DNA of 49,987 nt from an uncultured Parabacteroides sp. (GCA_934718155.1 CAKUZF010000018.1:1-49987); one strand, 5' to 3'; shown: positions 31,966-41,077, counted from the stretch's first letter. Notes: generated by a model not told the origin, from the letters alone. Numbers and translations are program-made.

Positions 31966-31985
31966 TATTCTGCTTATTTATGAGA

Positions 31986-32351
31986 TTAAAGTACTTCAGG
32001 TGCAAGTGAAACGATCTTCATGTTTGTAGCACGAAGCTCTCTAGCAACCGGACCGAAGATACGGCTACCACGAATATCACCACCAGCATTCAACAATACA
32101 CAAGCGTTATCATCGAAACGGATATAAGAACCATCCGCACGACGGATCTCCTTCTTTGTACGAACGATCACTGCCTTAGAGACAGCGCCTTTCTTCACAT
32201 CACTTGAAGGGATAACGCTCTTGATTGCTACTACAATCACATCACCCACAGAGGCATAACGCTTTCTTGTACCGCCCAAAACACGAATACACAAAGCCTC
32301 TTTAGCGCCACTGTTATCTGCTACTACTAGTCTTGATTCCTGTTGTATCAT
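31986..32351 (-). CDS. rplN: 50S ribosomal protein L14
   Basis: A 121-residue interface protein. It begins MIQQESRLVVADNSGAKEAL and contains the family signature SYIRFDDNACVLLNAGGDIR, ending in GPVARELRATNMKIVSLAPE. 2 bases after rpsQ. Confidence 0.98.
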   Translation of the reverse strand: MIQQESRLVVADNSGAKEALCIRVLGGTRKRYASVGDVIVVAIKSVIPSSDVKKGAVSKAVIVRTKKEIRRADGSYIRFDDNACVLLNAGGDIRGSRIFGPVARELRATNMKIVSLAPEVL

Positions 32352-32353
32352 CT

Positions 32354-32611
32354 TTACTTAGCCCTCTCGATTATTTGAACTAATCTCCATCTTTTAGTCT
32401 TGCTCAAAGGACGAGTCTCCATGATCTTAACTGTATCACCGATATTACACTCGTTCTTCTCATCATGAGCATGATATTTCTTCGTCTTGTTGACGAACTT
32501 ACCATAAATAGGGTGTTTCTCCTTCCACTTAACAGCAACAGTGATGCTCTTATCCATCTTGTTGCTAGTGACTACGCCCATTCTTTCCTTTCTTAAATTT
32601 CTAGTTTCCAT
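32354..32611 (-). CDS. rpsQ: 30S ribosomal protein S17
   Basis: An 85-residue OB-fold protein that binds 16S helix 11. RKERMGVVTSNKMDKSITVA and CNIGDTVKIMETRPLSKTKR are diagnostic. Start: METRNLRKER at 32611, as in homologs; the Met three codons upstream (32620) is possible and would leave no gap to rpmC. Confidence 0.97.
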   Translation of the reverse strand: METRNLRKERMGVVTSNKMDKSITVAVKWKEKHPIYGKFVNKTKKYHAHDEKNECNIGDTVKIMETRPLSKTKRWRLVQIIERAK

Positions 32612-32620
32612 CAGGCTCAA

Positions 32621-32818
32621 TTATTTGTTGTTAAGTTCTCTCTGGCGCAACTCTGTTTTCATGCGCGCGATCAATTTGCGTTGCTGTTTCAACTGAGAAG
32701 GATTCTCCATGGGAGAAATGCTATGATTGATACGCTTCTGTGCGTAAGCTGCAACCTCAGCATCAACTCTCTCAAGCAACTCTTGTGTGCTTAACTCTCT
32801 AATTTCTGCAATCTTCAT
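32621..32818 (-). CDS. rpmC: 50S ribosomal protein L29
   Basis: A 65-residue two-helix protein at the tunnel exit, near the trigger factor dock. MKIAEIRELSTQELLERVDA and the ARMKTELRQRE C-terminal helix identify it. 5 bases after rplP. Confidence 0.97.
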   Translation of the reverse strand: MKIAEIRELSTQELLERVDAEVAAYAQKRINHSISPMENPSQLKQQRKLIARMKTELRQRELNNK

Positions 32819-32823
32819 AACAA

Positions 32824-33258
32824 TTACGCATTTTGATTTTGCATGTCATAATCACGTCTCACAACAAACTTTGTTGTCACAGGAAGCTTCTGGGCTGCAA
32901 GGCGCAAAGCCTCCTTAGCAATATCAAAGGGAACACCCTCAACCTCAAAGATCATACGACCAGGGGTAACAGGCGCAACGAAACCCTCGGGATTACCTTT
33001 ACCTTTACCCATACGTACCTCTGCAGGCTTCTTCGTGATAGGCTTATCGGGGAAGATACGAACCCATACCTGACCCTGACGCTGCATGTAACGCGTAACA
33101 GCAATACGAGCAGCCTCGATCTGACGACCAGTGATCCACTTATTCTCTAATGACTTTATTCCAAAAGAACCGAAAGCCAACTGATTACCGCGCTGAGCAT
33201 TACCCTTCATGCGGCCCTTCTGTTGTCTTCTGAACTTGGTTTTTTTAGGTTGTAACAT
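32824..33258 (-). CDS. rplP: 50S ribosomal protein L16
   Basis: A 144-residue protein that helps organise the A site. KTKFRRQQKGRMKGNAQRGN, WVRIFPDKPITKKPAEVRMG and KGKGNPEGFVAPVTPGRMIF are the conserved segments. 24 bases after rpsC. Confidence 0.98.
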   Translation of the reverse strand: MLQPKKTKFRRQQKGRMKGNAQRGNQLAFGSFGIKSLENKWITGRQIEAARIAVTRYMQRQGQVWVRIFPDKPITKKPAEVRMGKGKGNPEGFVAPVTPGRMIFEVEGVPFDIAKEALRLAAQKLPVTTKFVVRRDYDMQNQNA

Positions 33259-33282
33259 CTCTTCTAATTAAATTCTAACGGT

Positions 33283-34017
33283 TTAACGATTAGCTCTTTT
33301 TCTCTTGAAGTTCTTCTCTCTTCCGCCACCCATGTTATCGTTGCGGCGACCAGACTCTTTAGCAGCTGTAAAAGAAGGAGCGAGATCACGTTTGCCATAA
33401 ACCTCACCACGGCAGATCCATACCTTAACACCCAGCAAACCTACCTTTGTCAATGCCTCTGCCAAAGCGTAGTCGATGTCTGCACGGAATGTATGAAGCG
33501 GTGTTCTACCCTCCTTATACATCTCTGAACGAGCCATCTCAGCACCGTTGAGACGACCAGAGATCTGAATCTTGATACCCTCAGCGCCCATGCGCATTGT
33601 AGAAGCGATAGCCATCTTGACAGCGCGACGGTAAGCGATCTTACCCTCCAGCTGACGAGCGATATTGTTTGCTACAATCACAGCATCGAGCTCAGGCTTC
33701 TTAACCTCAAAGATGTTAATCTGAACCTCCTTGTCGGTGATCTTCTTCAACTCCTCTTTCAGCTTGTCAACCTCTTGACCACCCTTACCGATAATGATAC
33801 CGGGACGAGATGTACAAACTGTAATCGTAATGAGCTTCAAAGTACGCTCAATTACGATACGAGATACACTTGCCTTTGCCAGACGGGCATTCAGATACTT
33901 ACGGATCTTGCTATCTTCCAGCAAAGTATCTCCGTAATTTTTGCCGCCATACCAATTGGAATCCCAACCACGGATAATTCCCAAACGATTACTAACCGGA
34001 TTAACTTTTTGTCCCAT
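33283..34017 (-). CDS. rpsC: 30S ribosomal protein S3
   Basis: A 244-residue mRNA-entry protein. MGQKVNPVSNRLGIIRGWDS opens it; the KH domain carries RPGIIIGKGGQEVDKL, and the C-terminal S3 domain has IKIQISGRLNGAEMARSE. The tail is Arg/Lys-rich. 7 bases after rplV. Confidence 0.98.
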   Translation of the reverse strand: MGQKVNPVSNRLGIIRGWDSNWYGGKNYGDTLLEDSKIRKYLNARLAKASVSRIVIERTLKLITITVCTSRPGIIIGKGGQEVDKLKEELKKITDKEVQINIFEVKKPELDAVIVANNIARQLEGKIAYRRAVKMAIASTMRMGAEGIKIQISGRLNGAEMARSEMYKEGRTPLHTFRADIDYALAEALTKVGLLGVKVWICRGEVYGKRDLAPSFTAAKESGRRNDNMGGGREKNFKRKRANR

Positions 34018-34024
34018 CTAACAA

Positions 34025-34435
34025 TTAATTTTGACTATCTTTTTTAATCAGTGTATCTACAAACAAAGTTACGTGGTTCGAACGCTTACGAATTCTGTAA
34101 CCTCTACCCTGGGGAGCAGGACGCATTCTCTTCAACGTCGTAGCACAGTCTACACTGATTGAAGATACGCACAACTCACCCGCCTCTGCTTTACGCTCAT
34201 TCTTTTGCTCCCAATTCGCAATAGCTGAACGAAGCAGTTTCTCTACTCTTGCTGCAGCCTCCTTGTTTGAGAACTTCAAAACACCAAGTGCACGGAAAAC
34301 CTCCATGCCACGAATCATGTCAGCCACCAAACGCATCTTACGCGGAGAAGTGGGAACATTATTCAACTTCGCAAAGTACATGGTCTTTTGTGCCTCTTTT
34401 CTTGCTTCAGCTGATATTCTTTTTCTAGCACCCAT
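34025..34435 (-). CDS. rplV: 50S ribosomal protein L22
   Basis: A 136-residue protein whose beta-hairpin lines the exit tunnel. KLNNVPTSPRKMRLVADMIR and the hairpin tip region TLKRMRPAPQGRGYRIRKRS are intact; changes in this loop can affect macrolide binding, and none is obvious here. 48 bases after rpsS. Confidence 0.97.
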   Translation of the reverse strand: MGARKRISAEARKEAQKTMYFAKLNNVPTSPRKMRLVADMIRGMEVFRALGVLKFSNKEAAARVEKLLRSAIANWEQKNERKAEAGELCVSSISVDCATTLKRMRPAPQGRGYRIRKRSNHVTLFVDTLIKKDSQN

Positions 34436-34483
34436 TTTATTCGATTCTTTTTATTTTCAGATTGCTAAGTCCTGTTCCCGATA

Positions 34484-34753
34484 TTACTTCTTCTTGTTAC
34501 CGGCGTGACCGCGGAAAGTACGTGTCGGAGAGAACTCACCCAACTTGTGACCTACCATATTCTCGGTTACGAAAACAGGAATAAATTTATTTCCATTGTG
34601 AACTGCAATAGTATGGCCTACAAAATCAGGCGAAATCATTGAAGCTCTTGCCCATGTCTTAACTACAGCCTTCTTTCCTGACTCATTCATAGCCAAGACT
34701 TTGTTCTCAAGCTTAACATTAATATACGGGCCTTTTTTTAGCGAACGACTCAT
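34484..34753 (-). CDS. rpsS: 30S ribosomal protein S19
   Basis: An 89-residue head protein. MSRSLKKGPYINVKLENKV, TWARASMISPDFVGHTIAVH and GHKLGEFSPTRTFRGHAGNK identify it. 20 bases after rplB. Confidence 0.98.
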   Translation of the reverse strand: MSRSLKKGPYINVKLENKVLAMNESGKKAVVKTWARASMISPDFVGHTIAVHNGNKFIPVFVTENMVGHKLGEFSPTRTFRGHAGNKKK

Positions 34754-34773
34754 AATTTACTTAATTAATCAGA

Positions 34774-35598
34774 TTATTTCTTTCTTCTTTCAATAATATA
34801 CTTTGAAGAATGCTTCTTAGGAGCTCTTGTCTTCAAGCCCTTAGCATACAAGCCATTTCTAGATCTAGGATGACCTCCTGAAGCACGACCTTCACCACCA
34901 CCCATCGGGTGATCAACCGGGTTCATAACAACACCACGGTTGTGAGGACGACGACCTAACCATCTAGAGCGACCAGCCTTACCTGATTTTTCAAGTGCGT
35001 GATCTGAGTTACCTACAGCACCAATAGTAGCCTTACAAGCCGCAAGAATCTTACGAGTTTCACCGGAAGGCATCTTGATAATTGCATAATCACCTTCCTT
35101 AGAAGTCAGCTGAGCAAATGCGCCGGCAGAACGTACCATCTTGGCACCCTGACCCGGACGAAGCTCGATATTGTGGATAATAGTACCAACGGGAATATTT
35201 GCCATAGGCAAAGTATTACCTACCTCAGGAGCCGCCTGGCTACCTGAAACCACTGTTTGGCCAACTTCCAAGCCGTTCGGAGCGATGATATAGCTCTTTG
35301 CTCCGTCAGCGTAATACAACAAAGCGATACGAGATGAGCGGTTAGGATCATACTCGATAGACTTTACAGTTGCAGGAATGCCATCTTTGTTTCTCTTGAA
35401 ATCGATAAATCTGTACTTCTGCTTGTGACCGCCACCGATGTAACGCATCGTCATCTTACCCGTGTTGTTACGGCCACCTGTACTTCTCTTACCTACCACA
35501 AGAGATTTCTCTGGTGTACTTGCAGTGATTTTATCAAATGCACCAATAACCTTGTGTCTCTGCCCCGGTGTTGTGGGCTTTAATTTACGTATTCCCAT
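34774..35598 (-). CDS. rplB: 50S ribosomal protein L2
   Basis: A 274-residue protein needed for subunit joining and the peptidyl-transferase centre. GGRNNTGKMTMRYIGGGHKQ, the KOW-like middle region, and the conserved RGVVMNPVDHPMGGGEGR with the functionally critical His are visible. 8 bases after rplW. Confidence 0.98.
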   Translation of the reverse strand: MGIRKLKPTTPGQRHKVIGAFDKITASTPEKSLVVGKRSTGGRNNTGKMTMRYIGGGHKQKYRFIDFKRNKDGIPATVKSIEYDPNRSSRIALLYYADGAKSYIIAPNGLEVGQTVVSGSQAAPEVGNTLPMANIPVGTIIHNIELRPGQGAKMVRSAGAFAQLTSKEGDYAIIKMPSGETRKILAACKATIGAVGNSDHALEKSGKAGRSRWLGRRPHNRGVVMNPVDHPMGGGEGRASGGHPRSRNGLYAKGLKTRAPKKHSSKYIIERRKK

Positions 35599-35606
35599 TA
35601 CTTATT

Positions 35607-35900
35607 TTAGATATTACTAAAGAAATCAATTGTTTCTCCTTCATTCAATGTGACAATCGCCTTCTTGAAAGCTGAGGTCTTACCCTGGATCAAACCAGAC
35701 TTCGTGTAACGGCTCTTATTCTTGCCTGAGTAGTTCATCGTGTTAACGTTAGCTACGTGCACACCGTACATCTCCTCTACAGCCTTCTTAATCTCCAACT
35801 TGTTGGCATCAGGAGAAACGCGAAAACCATAGCGATTAGGGAACTTCTCAGTAATCGCTGTTTGCTTCTCAGTTACGATAGGTTTAATAATAATGCCCAT
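35607..35900 (-). CDS. rplW: 50S ribosomal protein L23
   Basis: A 97-residue tunnel-exit protein, the docking site of trigger factor and SRP. It begins MGIIIKPIVTEKQTAITEKF; the trigger-factor contact Glu is expected in the GFRVSPDANKLEIKKAVEEM region. 11 bases after rplD. Confidence 0.97.
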   Translation of the reverse strand: MGIIIKPIVTEKQTAITEKFPNRYGFRVSPDANKLEIKKAVEEMYGVHVANVNTMNYSGKNKSRYTKSGLIQGKTSAFKKAIVTLNEGETIDFFSNI

Positions 35901-35911
35901 TTCTAAACTCC

Positions 35912-36541
35912 TTATGCTTTAAAATTGTTCTCAATAGCAGCAACCGCCTTCTCAGTCAATACCAAGTTAACGTTATTCAAGATTGAATAAGTGTTCAAGT
36001 CTGCGGCTGTTACTACATTTGCCTTCTCGATGTTGCGAGCAGACAAATATACTAAGTTATTTCTCTCCGGTAAAACCAAAAGCAACTTTTTATCAGCGAC
36101 TTTCAGATTCTTAGCAATTGTTACAAATTCTTTAGTCTTAGGAGCTTCCATAGTGAAGTCCTCGACTACTACAATCTGGTTATTCTTTGCCTTATAGCTC
36201 AACGCAGAGATACGTGCCAAAGCCTTCACCTTCTTGTTCAATTTGAAACCATAATCACGAGGCTTCGGACCGAACACACGACCGCCACCTACCAAAACAG
36301 GAGAATTGATATCACCACGACGTGCGCCGCCACCACCTTTCTGGCGGATCAGCTTACGTGTACTACCAGATACCTCGCTTCTCTCCTTAGACTTGTGCGT
36401 ACCCTGGCGCTGGTTAGCCAAGTACTGCTTTACGTCCAAATAGATCGCATGATCATTGGGTTCAATGCCGAAAATCGCATCGTTCAAAGTTACCTTTCTT
36501 CCGGTATCTTCACCTTTAATATTAAATACGCTCAGCTCCAT
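35912..36541 (-). CDS. rplD: 50S ribosomal protein L4
   Basis: A 209-residue tunnel protein. GSTRKLIRQKGGGGARRGDI is the extended loop that reaches into the tunnel, and GGGRVFGPKPRDYGFKLNKK follows. The ATG at 36541 gives MELSVFNIKGED; four extra upstream codons are unlikely because they would overlap rplC. In E. coli L4 regulates the S10 operon; no such leader hairpin was identified upstream of rpsJ. Confidence 0.98.
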   Translation of the reverse strand: MELSVFNIKGEDTGRKVTLNDAIFGIEPNDHAIYLDVKQYLANQRQGTHKSKERSEVSGSTRKLIRQKGGGGARRGDINSPVLVGGGRVFGPKPRDYGFKLNKKVKALARISALSYKAKNNQIVVVEDFTMEAPKTKEFVTIAKNLKVADKKLLLVLPERNNLVYLSARNIEKANVVTAADLNTYSILNNVNLVLTEKAVAAIENNFKA

Positions 36542-36542
36542 T

Positions 36543-37160
36543 TTACTTCTCAATTAATACGATTGAACCTTTTGCACCAGGAACAGAACCCTTCACCAAA
36601 AGAAGATTGTGCTCCGGCATTACCTTGATCACTTCCAGGTTCTGAACGGTTACACGCTCATTACCCATCTGGCCACCCATACGCATGCCCTTGAATACCT
36701 TTGCGGGGTAAGAACAAGCACCGATTGAACCCGGCTTACGTGCACGGTTGTGCTGACCGTGGGTAGTTTGACCTACACCACCAAAACCATGGCGCTTAAC
36801 GACACCCTGGAAACCTTTACCCTTAGATGTTCCGACAACATCTACAAAGCCTGCGCCTTCCAAGTAATCAACAGTGATTACATCACCCAACTTGTAAGCA
36901 GACTCAAAATTCTTGAACTCGGCCAAGTATCTCTTGGGAGCTACACCTGCCTTCTTGAAGTGGCCCATCTCCGGCTGAGTTGTGTGCTTCTCTTTCTTGT
37001 CCTGGAAACCCAACTGAACAGCCTCATAGCCATCATTCTCTAAAGTCTTGATTTGTGTAACCACACAAGGACCCACTTCGATAACAGTGCATGGAAGATT
37101 CTTTCCCTCGGCACTGAAAACGGATGTCATTCCGATTTTCTTTCCTAATAATCCTGGCAT
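36543..37160 (-). CDS. rplC: 50S ribosomal protein L3
   Basis: A 205-residue assembly-initiating protein. MPGLLGKKIGMTSVFSAEGK opens it and the central extension toward the catalytic centre is KGFQGVVKRHGFGGVGQTTH. 19 bases after rpsJ, 1 base before rplD. Confidence 0.98.
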   Translation of the reverse strand: MPGLLGKKIGMTSVFSAEGKNLPCTVIEVGPCVVTQIKTLENDGYEAVQLGFQDKKEKHTTQPEMGHFKKAGVAPKRYLAEFKNFESAYKLGDVITVDYLEGAGFVDVVGTSKGKGFQGVVKRHGFGGVGQTTHGQHNRARKPGSIGACSYPAKVFKGMRMGGQMGNERVTVQNLEVIKVMPEHNLLLVKGSVPGAKGSIVLIEK

Positions 37161-37179
37161 TTCACTAAATGTTTAAAAC

Positions 37180-37485
37180 TTACACTTTAATTTCTACTTC
37201 AACACCGCTGGGCAACTCCAGCTTCATCAACGCATCAACAGTCTTAGCTGTAGAGCTGTAGATGTCAATTAATCTCTTATAAGAAGAGAGCTCGAACTGC
37301 TCACGAGACTTCTTGTTAACGAAAGTAGAGCGGTTCACTGTAAAGATACGCTTGTGCGTAGGCAATGGAATCGGACCACTTACGATAGCACCTGTAGTCT
37401 TTACCGTCTTTACGATTTTCTCGGCAGACTTGTCTACCAGAGAATAATCGTAAGACTTCAATTTAATTCTGATCTTTTGACTCAT
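37180..37485 (-). CDS. rpsJ: 30S ribosomal protein S10
   Basis: A 101-residue head protein that also acts as NusE in antitermination. SQKIRIKLKSYDYSLVDKSA, GPIPLPTHKRIFTVNRSTFV and LMKLELPSGVEVEIKV are diagnostic. The loop residue that often changes in tigecycline resistance lies in the PLPTHK region and looks ordinary. 23 bases after fusA. Confidence 0.98.
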   Translation of the reverse strand: MSQKIRIKLKSYDYSLVDKSAEKIVKTVKTTGAIVSGPIPLPTHKRIFTVNRSTFVNKKSREQFELSSYKRLIDIYSSTAKTVDALMKLELPSGVEVEIKV

Positions 37486-37508
37486 ATTTATTTATATGTT
37501 TCTAACTA

Positions 37509-39638
37509 TTATTTGATCAAATCAGCACGACCCTGTACCTCTGTCAAAACCTGCTTAGCGATAGCAGAAGATACCTGAGCGTAGTGTGAGAACTGCATTG
37601 AAGAAGTTGCACGACCTGAAGTAATCGTACGCAAAGCGGTTACATAACCGAAAGTCTCAGCCAAAGGCACCTTAGCCTTCACGATACGAGCACCTGTACG
37701 GCTAGTCTCCATACCCTCAACTTGGCCACGGCGCTTATTCAAGTCACCGATAACGTCACCCATGCTCTCCTCCGGAGTAACAACCTCCATCTTCATAACC
37801 GGCTCCATCAAAACAGGACCTGCCTTCTCTGAAGCATTCTTGAATGCCTGGATAGCTGCGATCTCGAATGACAACTGGTCTGAGTCTACGGGGTGATAAG
37901 AACCATCGATCAAAGTCACCTTCAACTTATCCAAAGCATAGCCAGCCAAGACACCATTCTTCATAGCCTTCTCGAAGCCCTTCTGTACTGACGGGATAAA
38001 CTCCTTAGGCACGTTACCACCCTTCACCTCGTCGATGAACTGCAGTGAACCCTCGAAATCCTCATCAGCCGGCTCGATACGAACGATGATATCAGCGAAC
38101 TTACCACGACCACCAGACTGCTTCTTGTAAACCTCACGCAACTCAACCGGCTTCGTGATAGCCTCCTTGTAAGAAACCTGGGGCTTACCTTGGTTACACT
38201 CTACCTTGAACTCACGCTTCAAGCGATCGATGATGATATCCAAGTGCAACTCTCCCATACCGCTGATGACAGTCTGGCCAGTCTCCTCATTCGTCTGAAC
38301 ACGGAAAGTAGGATCCTCCTCGGCCAACTTAGCCAAGCCCATGCCCAACTTATCCAAGTCCTTCTGAGTCTTCGGCTCTACTGCGATACCAATCACAGGA
38401 TCGGGGAATTCCATAGACTCCAACGTGATCGGGTTGTTCTCGTCGCACAACGTATCACCTGTACGGATATCCTTGAAACCAACACCTGCACCAATGTCAC
38501 CGCAACCGATAGCCTCCATCGGGTTCTGCTTGTTTGAGTGCATCTGGAACAGACGAGAGATACGCTCTTTCTTGCCAGAACGTGAGTTGAACACGTAAGA
38601 ACCAGCCTCCAACTTGCCGGCATATACACGGAAGAAGCACAAACGGCCTACATACGGGTCGGTAGCGATCTTAAATGCCAATGCGGTCAACGGCTCCTCG
38701 AAGAGCGGCTTACGAACGATCACCTTATCCGGATCTCTCGGATCTCTACCCTCAATAGCGGGAGTATCCTCAGGAGAAGGCAAGTAAGAACAAACAGCAT
38801 CAAGCAAAGTCTGAACGCCCTTGTTCTTGAACGAAGAGCCACAGATCATCGGGTTGATCTGCATAGCGATCGTACCCTTGCGGATAGCGGTCTTAATCTC
38901 GTCCTCAGTGATTGAAGAAGGATCGTCGAAATACTTCTCCATCAAAGCATCGTCGCACTCAGCCAAAGTCTCGAGCATCTTATCTCTCCACTCCTCAGCC
39001 TCAGCCTGAAGCTCTGCGGGAATCTCCTCTACATCATACTTAGAACCCATGGACTCATCGTTCCAAATGATAGCCTTCATTTTAACCAAGTCAACTACTC
39101 CCTTGAAAGTCTCCTCAGCGCCAATAGGAATCTGGATCGGACACGGAGTAGCACCCAGTACATCCTTCACCTGACGAACAACCTCGAAGAAGTTCGCTCC
39201 TGAACGGTCCATCTTGTTGACGTAACCAATTCTCGGCACATTATATTTATCAGCCTGACGCCATACTGTCTCTGACTGGGGCTCAACACCACCAACTGCA
39301 CAGAAAGCAGCAACGGCACCATCCAAAATACGCAAAGAACGCTCAACCTCAACAGTAAAGTCAACGTGTCCCGGAGTATCAATCAAGTTAATCTTATACT
39401 TGTCGTTATTGTAGTTCCAGAAAGTTGTCGTAGCAGCAGAAGTAATCGTAATACCACGCTCCTGCTCTTGCTCCATCCAGTCCATAGTAGCCGCACCGTC
39501 GTGAACCTCACCAATCTTGTGAGTCAGACCCGTGTAGAAAAGGATACGCTCTGAAGTCGTAGTCTTTCCTGCGTCGATATGCGCCATGATACCGATGTTT
39601 CTGGTAAATCTCAATTGTTCGTCAGCTTTTGTTGCCAT
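37509..39638 (-). CDS. fusA: Elongation factor G
   Basis: A 709-residue translocase GTPase. G1 is AHIDAGKTT, G2 is ERGITITSAATT, G3 is DTPGHVDF and G4 is NKMD. Domains II-V follow, with GELHLDIIIDRLKREFKVEC (domain III) and the domain IV tip region GSYHPVDSDQLSFEIAAIQA. Its place in the str operon marks it as the canonical EF-G rather than the EF-G2 paralogue known in Bacteroides. tuf is not adjacent. Confidence 0.98.
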   Translation of the reverse strand: MATKADEQLRFTRNIGIMAHIDAGKTTTSERILFYTGLTHKIGEVHDGAATMDWMEQEQERGITITSAATTTFWNYNNDKYKINLIDTPGHVDFTVEVERSLRILDGAVAAFCAVGGVEPQSETVWRQADKYNVPRIGYVNKMDRSGANFFEVVRQVKDVLGATPCPIQIPIGAEETFKGVVDLVKMKAIIWNDESMGSKYDVEEIPAELQAEAEEWRDKMLETLAECDDALMEKYFDDPSSITEDEIKTAIRKGTIAMQINPMICGSSFKNKGVQTLLDAVCSYLPSPEDTPAIEGRDPRDPDKVIVRKPLFEEPLTALAFKIATDPYVGRLCFFRVYAGKLEAGSYVFNSRSGKKERISRLFQMHSNKQNPMEAIGCGDIGAGVGFKDIRTGDTLCDENNPITLESMEFPDPVIGIAVEPKTQKDLDKLGMGLAKLAEEDPTFRVQTNEETGQTVISGMGELHLDIIIDRLKREFKVECNQGKPQVSYKEAITKPVELREVYKKQSGGRGKFADIIVRIEPADEDFEGSLQFIDEVKGGNVPKEFIPSVQKGFEKAMKNGVLAGYALDKLKVTLIDGSYHPVDSDQLSFEIAAIQAFKNASEKAGPVLMEPVMKMEVVTPEESMGDVIGDLNKRRGQVEGMETSRTGARIVKAKVPLAETFGYVTALRTITSGRATSSMQFSHYAQVSSAIAKQVLTEVQGRADLIK

Positions 39639-39671
39639 CTATTTTATATCTCCTAATGCTAATTGGGTAAA

Positions 39672-40148
39672 TTAAAATCTGAAGTGAGCGAAAGCACGGT
39701 TAGCCTCAGCCATACGGTGCATATCCTCTTTTCTCTTGAATGCGCCACCTTGATTGTTGAATGCGTCGATGATCTCAGCGCACAACTTATCAGCCATAGT
39801 CTTACCACCACGCTTACGAGCGAAGATGATCAAGTTCTTCATAGAGATGGACTCTTTACGATCCGGGCGGATCTCAGTAGGTACCTGGAAGGTAGCTCCA
39901 CCTACACGGCGTGACTTAACCTCCACCTGCGGTGTGATATTATCCAGCGCAGCTTTCCAAATTTCGAGAGCGGACTTTTCCTCGTTAGGCATTTTCGCCT
40001 TAACAGTTTCCAGGGCGGAATAGAAAATTTCGAAGGCAGTATTCTTCTTGCCATCGTACATCAAATGGTTAACGAATCTCGTAACCTTAACATCACCAAA
40101 AACAGGATCCGGGAGGATCTGTCTTTTCTTAGGTTTTGCTTTTCTCAT
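39672..40148 (-). CDS. rpsG: 30S ribosomal protein S7
   Basis: A 158-residue primary 16S-binding head protein. MRKAKPKKRQILPDPVFGDV, VTRFVNHLMYDGKKNTAFEI and PQVEVKSRRVGGATFQVPTE identify it. It follows rpsL after the largest gap in the cluster (158 bases). Confidence 0.98.
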   Translation of the reverse strand: MRKAKPKKRQILPDPVFGDVKVTRFVNHLMYDGKKNTAFEIFYSALETVKAKMPNEEKSALEIWKAALDNITPQVEVKSRRVGGATFQVPTEIRPDRKESISMKNLIIFARKRGGKTMADKLCAEIIDAFNNQGGAFKRKEDMHRMAEANRAFAHFRF

Positions 40149-40206
40149 TTTGTTTTCTCAAAAAATTTTGTTCTTGTCGTTGGTTGCCTCTTTAATTGTC
40201 TTCAAC

Positions 40207-40220
40207 GGTTCCGCTGAACC
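40207..40220 (-). other. Small hairpin in the rpsL-rpsG intercistronic region
   Basis: GGTTC (minus, 40216-40220) and GAACC (40207-40211) form a 5-bp stem with a 4-base loop in the 158-base gap. In E. coli the S12-S7 gap carries the S7 repression site; whether this gap has that role is unknown. Confidence 0.3.
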
Positions 40221-40306
40221 ATTTACTCAACCTAAAATAGCCTATCCAAATAACTCAAACTCGTTTAATACTAAATTAAAATCTTAGTTTGAAGGCATGT
40301 AATCAA

Positions 40307-40717
40307 TTACTTCTTCTTACCTTTTGCTGCAGCAGCTGCCTGACCCGGCTTCGGACGCTTAGCACCGTATTTTGAGCGACGCTGTGTACGACCGTTTACG
40401 CCTGCCGTATCCAACGTACCGCGTACGATATGATAACGTACACCAGGAAGATCCTTCACACGACCACCACGAACCAAAACGATTGAGTGCTCCTGCAAGT
40501 TGTGGCCCTCTCCCGGGATATAAGAGTTAACCTCTTTACCATTTGTCAAACGTACTCTCGCTACTTTACGCATTGCTGAGTTAGGTTTCTTCGGAGTTGT
40601 TGTGTAAACACGTACGCAAACGCCACGTCTCTGCGGACAAGCGTCCAATGCGGGTGACTTACCCTTCTCCACCAAAGTTTCCCTTCCTTTTCTAACTAAT
40701 TGCTGAATTGTAGGCAT
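40307..40717 (-). CDS. rpsL: 30S ribosomal protein S12
   Basis: A 136-residue decoding-centre protein and first gene of the cluster. TPKKPNSAMRKVARVRLTNG and VLVRGGRVKDLPGVRYHIVR contain the two loops whose Lys residues change in streptomycin resistance; both look wild type. A basic Lys/Ala-rich tail ends the protein. Confidence 0.98.
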   Translation of the reverse strand: MPTIQQLVRKGRETLVEKGKSPALDACPQRRGVCVRVYTTTPKKPNSAMRKVARVRLTNGKEVNSYIPGEGHNLQEHSIVLVRGGRVKDLPGVRYHIVRGTLDTAGVNGRTQRRSKYGAKRPKPGQAAAAAKGKKK

Positions 40718-40853
40718 TTTTTTTTCTTTTAAACTTTGAATGTGTATTAAATGTTCTAATTCTTACTTTCTTTTTCAAGAGCACAACCCTGCTTTACAAT
40801 CTCATTTTCAGTACATTGTTTTCACATGGTCACAATCCGCTCTTAAATCGGTG

Positions 40854-40884
40854 CAAAGGTACATATTTATCTTTTACCAACAAG
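40854..40884 (-). promoter_or_regulatory. Promoter of the ribosomal protein cluster
   Basis: CTTG (40881-40884), a 19-base spacer and TACCTTTG (40854-40861) on the minus strand match TTTG-N19-21-TAnnTTTG with one mismatch. The same CTTG/N19 layout occurs at tRNA-Trp. Predicted start near 40848. Confidence 0.75.
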
Positions 40885-40979
40885 GTATATGGCCTTTTAA
40901 CTTTCTTGTATTTAACATTATTTACAATACATTCACACGTAGAACTTATGAACATTATTCTCCTTACACAAACAAAACG

Positions 40980-41035
40980 CCCCTTGAAGCAAGAACAGCA
41001 GAAAGGCACAGCCTCTCACCTCTCACAACAAGGGG
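40980..41035 (-). terminator. Possible terminator after argF'
   Basis: CCCCTTG and CAAGGGG (41029-41035 and 40980-40986 on +) form a 7-bp stem with a 42-base loop; the minus strand continues CGTTTTGTTTG. The long loop makes this weak. Confidence 0.35.
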
Positions 41036-41077
41036 TTAATTTATTCTATGAATAGGGAGAAAGTATCCGACGGGATA

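Larger units (their letters stand above)
40718..41077. other. Non-coding region between rpsL and argF'
   Basis: No gene is supported. It holds the rpsL promoter (40854-40884), a leader of about 130 bases with no obvious structure, and a long-loop hairpin after argF' (40980-41035). Confidence 0.8.

Noticed and set aside
40740..41055. Short overlapping frames between rpsL and argF'
   Set aside because: They cross the rpsL promoter and show no domain or start signal.
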